A stretch of 5,398 bases of DNA from Ruminococcaceae bacterium UBA7147 (GTDB lineage Bacteria > Bacillota > Clostridia > Oscillospirales > Acutalibacteraceae). The stretch spans positions 1 through 5,398 of the forward strand of contig DKWR01000048.1 of assembly GCA_002491825.1 (NCBI GenBank). Direction: 5' to 3'. The notes under the pieces are model-generated. The model did no database searches. It was not told the DNA's origin and saw only the letters and a list, made by a program, of their open reading frames with translations. Below are positions 1-4,626 of this stretch, piece after piece. Within the stretch, counting starts at the first letter, position 1. Each line of letters begins with the position of its first letter. Position numbers and translations under genes: made by a program.

Positions 1-83
1 TCGACACGCAAATCGAGTGGAAAAGTCAGTTTGTTTGGATAAAATTGAAGCCCGAATTTTAAGTTGATATATAGGTAACGTTT

Positions 84-113
84 CGGGCGACCACATAGGG
101 TCGCCCCTACGGT
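84..113 (-). repeat. REP-like palindrome, copy 1
   Basis: A perfect 8-bp inverted repeat, GGGCGACC (85-92) and GGTCGCCC (99-106), encloses the loop ACATAG. On the minus strand it is preceded by ACCGTAG, with the complementary CTAC at 107-110. A GTAG tetranucleotide followed by a short hairpin is the general design of REP elements mobilised by RAYT (TnpA-REP) transposases. The family assignment is inferred. The copy is inverted relative to copy 2, and a 22-bp spacer separates them. Confidence 0.7.
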
Positions 114-135
114 ATAGACAGACGATTAGTATCAA

Positions 136-165
136 ACCGTAGGGGCAGCCCTGTGTGGCTGCCCG
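136..165 (+). repeat. REP-like palindrome, copy 2
   Basis: ACCGTAG (136-142) leads into a perfect 8-bp inverted repeat, GGGCAGCC (143-150) and GGCTGCCC (157-164), with loop CTGTGT. Over 30 bases it matches the reverse complement of copy 1 except for five positions. Four of these form two compensated base-pair swaps in the stem and one lies in the loop. The two copies face each other with their GTAG ends inward. Confidence 0.7.
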
Positions 166-193
166 ATAGATAACGACAAATGTTTCCTCAACA

Positions 194-223
194 TCCGTAG
201 GAACACGGCGTGCCGTGTCCGCA
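194..223 (+). repeat. REP-like palindrome, copy 3
   Basis: CCGTAG (195-200) precedes the inverted repeat ACACGGC (203-209) and GCCGTGT (212-218) around a two-base centre. The stem sequence differs from copies 1 and 2, but the GTAG-then-foldback layout is the same. It pairs with copy 4, which carries the same sequence in inverted orientation about 115 bp away. Confidence 0.65.
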
Positions 224-333
224 GTGGCAATCAAACTTTACCGATTAAACCGTAGTTACAGAGGACAACAAATCTCTCCGTAAAGGACGGCTTCCCAGAC
301 ATCCCTTTTACAAGAATTGCAATGCAATTTTTG

Positions 334-363
334 TGTGGACACGGCACGCCGCGTCCCTACGTC
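334..363 (-). repeat. REP-like palindrome, copy 4
   Basis: GGACACGGC (337-345) and GCCGCGTCC (348-356) form a 9-position stem with one mismatch, which becomes a G·U wobble if the minus strand is transcribed. CTAC follows at 357-360, so the minus strand reads GTAG then hairpin. It is a near-copy of copy 3 in reverse orientation, with the two GTAG ends facing outward as in a classical REPIN. Confidence 0.65.
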
Positions 364-394
364 AACGTTGCTATATTACCAACGCTAAATTATT

Positions 395-419
395 GTTTAT
401 CGTACTAAATGGGATAAAC
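395..419 (-). terminator. Weak candidate terminator of the Big_2 gene
   Basis: A perfect 7-bp inverted repeat, GTTTATC (395-401) and GATAAAC (413-419), lies 12 bases beyond the minus-strand stop codon. On the minus strand it is followed by the A/T-rich AATAATTTAG. The stem is A/T-rich and there is no clean run of T, so termination here is uncertain. Ends further on, within the inverted repeat at 366-384 or the REP-like hairpins, are equally possible. Confidence 0.25.
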
Positions 420-430
420 TGATTTCTTTT

Positions 431-2557
431 TTACTTAACCGTCACCTTGCACTGTGCTGTTTTTCCGTTGTAAAGCGTAATTTTAATATACGCAGTACCC
501 TTTGCTTTTGCTTTAATAACAGCCTTGTTGCCGCTTCCCTTTGTAACGGTTGCAACCTTTGTATTTGTACTGCTCCATTTCAGATTAGCCGCATTTGCAT
601 ATGAGCCGCTGTTGGTGCTTTCGCTGATTGTGTAGCTTGCGCCTTTGTTCAGCGTAAGGCTTGTCTTGCTCAGGCTTACGCTTGACGGTGCATTCTTAAC
701 GGTAACCTTGCACTGTGCCGTTTTGCCGTTGTAAAGCGTAATCTTCACATATGCAGTACCGACTCCCGTTGCCTTGATTGTCGCCTTATTTGCACTGCCC
801 TTTGTGACGGTTGCAACCTTTGTATTTGAACTGCTCCATTTCAGATTAGCCGCATTTGCGTATGAGCCGCTGTTTGTACTCTCACTGATTGTATAGCTTT
901 CGCCCTTGCCGAGTGTTACGCTTACAGGATTTGTCTTTACGCTTGCGGGAGCAGGTTTTACAGTCACCTTGCAGGTTGCGGTTTTCTTGTTATATGTGGT
1001 GATTGTAACGTTAGCCGTACCTACGCCAACTGCGCAAAGCTCGGCTTTATTGCCGCTGCCTCTTACAACCGTAACAACCTTATCGTCAGGGGTTCTCCAT
1101 ATAAGATGACTGTTGTGCGCATAAGAGCCGCTGTTTGTGCTTTCGGAAATTGTCAGCTTTTCGCCGACTCCGAGAGTTACGCTTGCAGGATTGATTTTAA
1201 CGCTTGACGGTGCATTTTTAACAGTCACCTTACAGCTTGCAGTCTTGCCGTTGTAGGTTTTTACAGTAACCGTTGCCGTACCTGTTCCGACTGCTCTTAA
1301 GGTCATTCTGTTTAAAAACGGAGTGCCGACTGTTACAACATTTGTGTTACTGCTGGTGCACGTATATGTTGTACACCACGAGCTGCTGTTTGTAAGCGCT
1401 CTTACTTCAAGGGCGTCGCCCTTTCCGATAGTATAGCTCGGCTCGGCAAATTTTACGCTTGACGGAGCGTTTTTAACCGTAACTTTACACTGCGAGGACT
1501 TGCCGTTTTTCGCCGTAACGGTTATAGTTGCGGTTCCCGTGCTTTTAGCCGTAATATTACCCTTAACATCAATCGTTGCGACCTTGTTGTTATCACATAC
1601 AACTTTAAATTCACTTAAATCATCATAAGTATATTTTTCTTCACCGCTCATTACAGGTCCATTGTACCAGACATAAAGCCTTGTCTTTTCGCCGACGCCG
1701 AGAGTGATTTTGTAGTCCGATAATCCCGGTGCTTTTGCTGTCGGGTCTGAACAATTCTGCAAAACTTCGCTTATCACTTTATACTGTGCGTCAGCCGTTT
1801 TCTTGTCCTTTTTGCCGTCATCAACAGCCAGATACAGACAATCGTGAACAAGGTCAAGCATATATTCGGGAGTGGTTTTAATCTCGTCAATAAGCTTTTG
1901 AGTGTATATTTCAAGCTTATCGTGAGCGCTTAATGAATATCTTATCATAAATTCAGCAAGCAGACCTTCGTCTGAAACGTTATCATGATAAGCCGTACCT
2001 ACTATATTACCTGTTGACGTAATGCACCTTACAGGGCCGCAGTCGGGGTTATTCTCCCAAACGGCTACGTCGCATTTCCTTTCCGAATCCTCCGGACTTT
2101 CAATATGTTCATTTGTACAGTAAAGAGTATCGCCTATACATTTTCCGCTCATAACAGCATTATATGTTTGTCTGCCAACATTGGAGCTGAAAATTACGGT
2201 ATAAATCTTTCCGTCTGTGTATCTGAAATTATGACCTGTCCTTGACAAATCGTAGGTTGCAATACCTGTTTCGGAATCAAAACTGCAAAGCTCTGTTTTA
2301 GTCTGCCATTCAGGCCAGTCAGTTCCCGAAGAAGTTTTTGAACCGTCCTCCGCCCATATGTGGCAGTAAAACTTTTTGTTCGTTTCAAGATTCCAGCCTG
2401 ACTTTTTAACGTCAAAGCTGATTTGTTTTTCCGTACCGTTTACCACACTGTCATCTGAAATTTCAGTTGCAGAAACGCTGTTGACTGCAACTGCCGTCAT
2501 TGAAAACGCAATCAGAGCAGAGAGAAATATTGAAGTTATTTTTTTAATTTTTATCAT
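431..2557 (-). CDS. Secreted protein with five Ig-like Big_2 repeats
   Basis: This 708-residue exported protein of unknown function probably acts in cell-surface or extracellular binding. Residues 1-30 form a signal peptide: a KIKK basic end, a hydrophobic core, and a likely signal peptidase I cut after Val-Ser-Ala30. Residues about 43-180 form a Cys- and Trp-rich module (YCHIW at 64-68, C91, C140, C147, C162, C173, C178) that I cannot place firmly; a carbohydrate-binding-like fold is a guess. Residues about 190-270 look helical. Five bacterial Ig-like (Big_2) repeats follow, from about 277 to 708. Each ends in CKVTVK, with cysteines at 357, 442, 529, 616 and 703. The protein stops exactly at the last repeat, with no LPXTG motif, SLH domain, dockerin or membrane anchor. 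The start is supported by GGAGG nine bases upstream and by a consensus promoter. The Big_2 and secretion calls are firm; the binding role is inferred. Confidence 0.92.
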   Translation of the reverse strand: MIKIKKITSIFLSALIAFSMTAVAVNSVSATEISDDSVVNGTEKQISFDVKKSGWNLETNKKFYCHIWAEDGSKTSSGTDWPEWQTKTELCSFDSETGIATYDLSRTGHNFRYTDGKIYTVIFSSNVGRQTYNAVMSGKCIGDTLYCTNEHIESPEDSERKCDVAVWENNPDCGPVRCITSTGNIVGTAYHDNVSDEGLLAEFMIRYSLSAHDKLEIYTQKLIDEIKTTPEYMLDLVHDCLYLAVDDGKKDKKTADAQYKVISEVLQNCSDPTAKAPGLSDYKITLGVGEKTRLYVWYNGPVMSGEEKYTYDDLSEFKVVCDNNKVATIDVKGNITAKSTGTATITVTAKNGKSSQCKVTVKNAPSSVKFAEPSYTIGKGDALEVRALTNSSSWCTTYTCTSSNTNVVTVGTPFLNRMTLRAVGTGTATVTVKTYNGKTASCKVTVKNAPSSVKINPASVTLGVGEKLTISESTNSGSYAHNSHLIWRTPDDKVVTVVRGSGNKAELCAVGVGTANVTITTYNKKTATCKVTVKPAPASVKTNPVSVTLGKGESYTISESTNSGSYANAANLKWSSSNTKVATVTKGSANKATIKATGVGTAYVKITLYNGKTAQCKVTVKNAPSSVSLSKTSLTLNKGASYTISESTNSGSYANAANLKWSSTNTKVATVTKGSGNKAVIKAKAKGTAYIKITLYNGKTAQCKVTVK
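434..1216 (-). repeat. Three 261-bp tandem Big_2 coding repeats
   Basis: The last three Ig-like repeats (residues 448-534, 535-621 and 622-708) have an exact period of 87 residues, or 261 bp. They map to 956-1216, 695-955 and 434-694. Repeats 4 and 5 are the closest: 61 of the last 68 residues are identical, and long DNA blocks are nearly the same, for instance around 473-510 and 719-756. This points to recent duplication. Repeats 1 and 2 (to about 1735) are more diverged and slightly different in length. Such an array could gain or lose units by recombination. Confidence 0.85.
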
Positions 2558-2566
2558 AATTTTTTG

Positions 2567-2571
2567 CCTCC
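2567..2571 (-). promoter_or_regulatory. Ribosome binding site of the Big_2 gene
   Basis: GGAGG on the minus strand lies nine bases before the ATG at 2557. It fixes this start, which is also the one that yields a complete signal peptide. Confidence 0.85.
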
Positions 2572-2609
2572 TATTAATATTTTTATATAATTTGTTTCAA
2601 TTTATCATT

Positions 2610-2637
2610 ATTATAACACAACACAACAAAATGTCAA
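2610..2637 (-). promoter_or_regulatory. Consensus sigma-A promoter of the Big_2 gene
   Basis: On the minus strand, TTGACA (2637-2632) and TATAAT (2615-2610) both match the consensus exactly, with a 16-bp spacer. Transcription should begin near 2603, giving a leader of about 45 bases that contains the GGAGG site. The -35 box sits about five bases beyond the T-tract of the pncB terminator, so the secreted-protein gene is probably expressed independently of pncB. Confidence 0.85.
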
Positions 2638-2642
2638 TAATT

Positions 2643-2676
2643 AACACAAAAACAAAGGCAGGGAATTAACCCTGCC
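2643..2676 (-). terminator. Rho-independent terminator of pncB
   Basis: On the minus strand, the stem GGCAGGG (2676-2670) and CCCTGCC (2663-2657) is perfect over 7 bp, with a 6-base loop. It is followed at once by TTTGTTTTTGTG. It begins five bases after the pncB stop codon. A G/C-rich stem followed by a T-rich tract is the classical intrinsic terminator form. Confidence 0.9.
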
Positions 2677-2681
2677 CTGAT

Positions 2682-4124
2682 TTAAACGCCGTAAACATTT
2701 AAAAGTATATTTTTGATTTCATACAATTTCTTTGACAAGTCTACATAATAGGTATGCGGATTTTCAAATCTCTTGACCTCGTCCCACAACAAATCAATCT
2801 GTTCCCTGCAATATTCTGCAATTTCCTGAATTGACGGCAACTCATATACACATTCGCCGTTTTTGAAAATCGGTACAAGCAATTCCTTTGCCGTAAAGTC
2901 GGTGAGAGTTTTTGTTTTCCACGTTGCGTTGGAATCAAAAATCGTGTGCGGCTTTGAGCCGTCAACAACCTCGTCATAAACGCAAAGCTCGTCTGCAAGT
3001 GCCTTGCCGCTCTCGTTGTCAAAGTAACGGTAAACCTTTTTGAAATGCGGATTTGTAATCTTGGTCGTATTCTCGCTGACCTTGATTTTCGGAACAATCT
3101 CGCCGCCCTCGTTTTCAACGGCAACAAGCTTGTACACTCCGCCGAACACAGGCGAGTTTGAGGAAGTAATCAGCCTCTCTCCCACTCCGAAGGTGTCAAC
3201 CTCTGCGCCCTGCATCATAAGGTCACGTATAAGGTACTCGTCAAGCGCATTTGAAGCGGTTATTCTGCAATTCTGAAGTCCTGCGTCATCTAGCATTTTT
3301 CTCGCTTTCTTTGAAAGGTACGAAATATCACCCGAATCAAGTCTGATTGAACACTCCGTCTTGCCCTGCGGCAAAAGCACCTCTTTGAACACCTTAATCG
3401 CATTCGGAACACCGCTTTTGAGCGTATTGTAGGTATCAACAAGGAGCGTGGGATTGTCGGGATAAAGCTCGCAGTAGGTCTTGAAAGCGTCATATTCGCT
3501 GTCGAACATCTGAATCCACGAGTGAGCCATCGTACCGCCTGCGGGAACGCTGTAGAGCTTGTCGGTCAGCGTACAGGCTGTTCCGACGCAGCCGCCGATA
3601 TACGCCGCTCTCGCTCCGTCAATCGCTCCGCTTGCACCCTGCGCACGTCTTGAGCCGAACTCAATTACTGCTCTGCCCTGTGCCGCACGTACAATTCTGT
3701 TAGCCTTTGTTGCAATAAGCGTCTGATGATTGAGCGTGAGCAGTACAAAGGTTTCGATAAGCTGCGCCTCAATCGCAGGAGCTTTTACTGTCATAATCGG
3801 CTCGTTCGGGAATACGGGAGTTCCCTCGGGAACAGCGTAAATATCGCCGCTGAACTTGAAATTTTTGAGATATGAGAGGAAGTCCTCGTCAAAAATCTCC
3901 TTACTGCGGAGATACTCAATATCGCTGTTCTCAAAGTGAAGATTCTTTATATAATCGATTACCTGCTCCAGACCTGCGGCAATTGCAAAACCGCCGTTGT
4001 CGGGAACCTTGCGGAAGAACACGTCAAAGTACACATTCTGCTTGTAAAATCCGTTTTTAAAATAGCCGTTCGACATTGTGAACTCGTAAAAGTCGCACAG
4101 CATAGCTATATTTTTCTTTTCCAT
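2682..4124 (-). CDS. pncB: Nicotinate phosphoribosyltransferase
   Basis: This cytoplasmic enzyme joins nicotinate and PRPP, with ATP, to give nicotinate mononucleotide, the committed step of Preiss-Handler NAD salvage. The 480-residue length fits the Firmicutes long form of about 490. Family motifs appear in order: DFYEFTM near the N-terminus (11-17), EFGSRRAQG (155-163) with the substrate-phosphate arginines, GTMAHSW (197-203) carrying His201, the expected phosphorylated catalytic histidine, then VDTYNT (229-234), RLDSGD (261-266), GVGERLITS (313-321) and FGGVYKL (327-333). The usual C-terminal extension is present. The ATG at 4124 has GGAGG seven bases upstream. The gene ends in a strong terminator and diverges from the zinc-ribbon and pncA unit. 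Nothing looks truncated. The family assignment is firm; nicotinamide phosphoribosyltransferase (NAMPT) is unlikely given these motifs and the neighbouring nicotinamidase. Confidence 0.95.
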   Translation of the reverse strand: MEKKNIAMLCDFYEFTMSNGYFKNGFYKQNVYFDVFFRKVPDNGGFAIAAGLEQVIDYIKNLHFENSDIEYLRSKEIFDEDFLSYLKNFKFSGDIYAVPEGTPVFPNEPIMTVKAPAIEAQLIETFVLLTLNHQTLIATKANRIVRAAQGRAVIEFGSRRAQGASGAIDGARAAYIGGCVGTACTLTDKLYSVPAGGTMAHSWIQMFDSEYDAFKTYCELYPDNPTLLVDTYNTLKSGVPNAIKVFKEVLLPQGKTECSIRLDSGDISYLSKKARKMLDDAGLQNCRITASNALDEYLIRDLMMQGAEVDTFGVGERLITSSNSPVFGGVYKLVAVENEGGEIVPKIKVSENTTKITNPHFKKVYRYFDNESGKALADELCVYDEVVDGSKPHTIFDSNATWKTKTLTDFTAKELLVPIFKNGECVYELPSIQEIAEYCREQIDLLWDEVKRFENPHTYYVDLSKKLYEIKNILLNVYGV

Positions 4125-4131
4125 TCGGTAA

Positions 4132-4136
4132 CCTCC
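4132..4136 (-). promoter_or_regulatory. Ribosome binding site of pncB
   Basis: GGAGG on the minus strand (CCTCC on the plus strand) lies seven bases before the ATG at 4124. It supports that start codon. Confidence 0.85.
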
Positions 4137-4155
4137 GAAAAATTTATTTCATATA

Positions 4156-4168
4156 GACAGGGTGTGTC
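4156..4168. promoter_or_regulatory. Candidate operator in the pncB leader
   Basis: GACAGGGTGTGTC is a GACA-n5-TGTC dyad lying between the likely pncB transcription start and its ribosome binding site. A second TTGTC half-site follows at 4179-4183. The positions suit a repressor that blocks pncB. The niacin-responsive repressor NiaR (YrxA) of Firmicutes is the obvious candidate because it controls NAD genes through GACA/TGTC-type sites. I cannot verify its exact consensus here, so the identity is a hypothesis. Confidence 0.35.
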
Positions 4169-4189
4169 CGAATATTCTTGTCTTTCTAT

Positions 4190-4218
4190 AGTTTATCCCT
4201 TTTTATAAATTTTGTAAA
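4190..4218 (-). promoter_or_regulatory. Probable pncB promoter
   Basis: On the minus strand, TTTACA (4218-4213) matches five of six -35 bases. After a 17-bp spacer, TAAACT (4195-4190) matches four of six -10 bases. Transcription would start near 4183, giving a leader of about 60 bases that contains the dyad at 4156-4168. The -10 box is weak, and TATAGA at 4190-4185 is an alternative. Confidence 0.45.
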
Positions 4219-4228
4219 GAAAAAATTA

Positions 4229-4258
4229 TTTACAACAGCGGTATTTGCGTAGTATAAT
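4229..4258 (+). promoter_or_regulatory. Promoter of the zinc-ribbon/pncA unit
   Basis: TTTACA (4229-4234) and a perfect TATAAT (4253-4258) are separated by 18 bp. Transcription should begin near 4265, about 20 bases before the zinc-ribbon ATG, which leaves no room for a riboswitch. The pncB promoter on the other strand lies only about 10 bp away, so the two units form a compact divergent pair. Confidence 0.75.
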
Positions 4259-4274
4259 GAAAGAAACTATAAAC

Positions 4275-4280
4275 GAGGTG
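4275..4280 (+). promoter_or_regulatory. Ribosome binding site of the zinc-ribbon gene
   Basis: GAGGTG lies five bases before the ATG at 4286. It shows that this short frame is translated from that codon. Confidence 0.75.
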
Positions 4281-4285
4281 TGCTT

Positions 4286-4444
4286 ATGAGCAAGAGCGAA
4301 TTAAAGCTTTGTCCGTTCTGCGAAAGCCCTATGCTTTTGATTCAGGACGATAAAAACAACGGCGAACCGTATTATGAATGTTCAACCTGCGGATTAAAAT
4401 TCAAAATTGAAGGCTTTGACGAAAAGCCTGTTGAGATAAAGTAA
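4286..4444 (+). CDS. Small zinc-ribbon protein (Lar-like)
   Basis: This 52-residue protein is easily missed because of its length. It carries two CxxC knuckles, CPFC at residues 9-12 and CSTC at 32-35 followed by Gly36. The 19-residue gap includes a YYEC approach, which is typical of a single treble-clef or zinc-ribbon fold. The layout resembles small Lar-type (restriction alleviation) and related zinc-ribbon proteins, but the match is to the fold, not to a proven function. Residues 37-52 form a short acidic and lysine-rich tail. A near-consensus promoter and a well-placed GAGGTG support real expression. It is the first gene of a unit that leads to pncA. Its last codon and stop (AAG TAA, 4439-4444) fall inside the outer arm of the inverted repeat that follows, so the natural C-terminus may have been altered by that element. 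Confidence 0.8.
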   Translation: MSKSELKLCPFCESPMLLIQDDKNNGEPYYECSTCGLKFKIEGFDEKPVEIK

Positions 4445-4613
4445 GCACTGATTAAATCGTTTGTGCATATTGCGCTGACAGATTTTTCGTCAGATTGCTT
4501 AAAATTTTGTGCGCAGGCTGACGCCTGTGTGCAGAATTTTAGGCAATATGGCGAAAAATATGCAAGCAAGATGCATAAACAGTCTTTAGGCGTGATTTAA
4601 CCAGTGGTTACTT
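4439..4613 (+). mobile_element. MITE-like long inverted repeat
   Basis: About 175 bp folds back on itself almost completely. The terminal arms AAGTAAGCACTG (4439-4450) and CAGTGGTTACTT (4602-4613) begin a 20-bp terminal inverted repeat with 18 matches, reaching inward to 4458 and 4594. Inner helices pair 4459-4473 with 4566-4580, 4479-4492 with 4549-4562, and 4494-4518 with 4523-4547 around the tetraloop TGAC. It contains no credible gene and no transposase, so a non-autonomous element of MITE type is the best reading. TAA occurs on both sides (4437-4439 and 4613-4615) and could be a 2-3-bp target duplication. No T-run follows the stem, so it is not an ordinary terminator. A structured RNA within the transcript is possible. 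Confidence 0.7.
4494..4547 (+). ncRNA. Possible 25-bp RNA hairpin with TGAC loop
   Basis: Bases 4494-4518 and 4523-4547 pair at all 25 positions if transcribed on the plus strand: 20 Watson-Crick pairs and five G·U wobbles. On the opposite strand those five would be A·C mismatches. This suggests, but does not prove, that the plus-strand RNA form is the one maintained. It would lie in the transcript between the zinc-ribbon gene and pncA and could affect RNA stability or the level of pncA. No known RNA family is recognised. Confidence 0.35.
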
Positions 4614-4618
4614 AAGGA
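4614..4618 (+). promoter_or_regulatory. Ribosome binding site of pncA
   Basis: AAGGA lies eight bases before the ATG at 4627 and immediately after the outer edge of the inverted repeat. I see no convincing promoter between 4445 and 4613, so pncA is probably read from the promoter at 4229-4258 through the element. Confidence 0.7.
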
Positions 4619-4626
4619 AAACTAAT

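Larger units (their letters stand above)
1..430. other. Gene-free region with REP-like palindromes
   Basis: I see no supportable gene here. Two plus-strand frames are open from the left edge (stops at about 60-62 and 65-67), so the tail of an upstream gene could be present, but nothing allows a choice between them. The region holds four GTAG-plus-palindrome units (84-113, 136-165, 194-223, 334-363). It also holds an A/T-rich foldback at 310-334 (12-base arms ACAAGAATTGCA and TGCAATTTTTGT, one mismatch) and two small inverted repeats at 366-384 and 395-419. The last two lie just downstream of the minus-strand gene ending at 431. Confidence 0.7.

Noticed and set aside
1..67. Two plus-strand frames open from the window edge, stopping at about 60-62 and 65-67
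   Set aside because: Only about 20 codons each, in competing frames, with no recognisable motif. A gene tail is possible but cannot be chosen.
84..363. CRISPR array
   Set aside because: The repeats are palindromic, in alternating orientation, of two sequence types and at irregular spacing.
906..1109. Plus-strand open frame opposite the Big_2 repeats
   Set aside because: It is antisense to a well-supported repetitive coding region, and its composition mirrors the repeats.
2376..2669. Plus-strand frame of 97 codons with a hydrophobic stretch
   Set aside because: It overlaps the antisense of a signal peptide, promoter and terminator. The hydrophobic look comes from the A/T-rich leader, and there is no ribosome site.
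3936..4208. Plus-strand frame of 90 codons antisense to the pncB start
   Set aside because: It lies over the conserved N-terminus of pncB and its leader; no ribosome site or family motif.
4259..4285. Riboswitch ahead of the zinc-ribbon gene
   Set aside because: The predicted leader is only about 20 bases, too short for a ligand-binding RNA.
4372..4569. Minus-strand frame crossing the foldback element
   Set aside because: It runs through half of the inverted repeat and the zinc-ribbon gene antisense, with no ribosome site.
4439..4613. Intrinsic terminator of the zinc-ribbon gene
   Set aside because: The foldback is far longer than a terminator and no T-run follows any of its stems. Attenuation remains possible.
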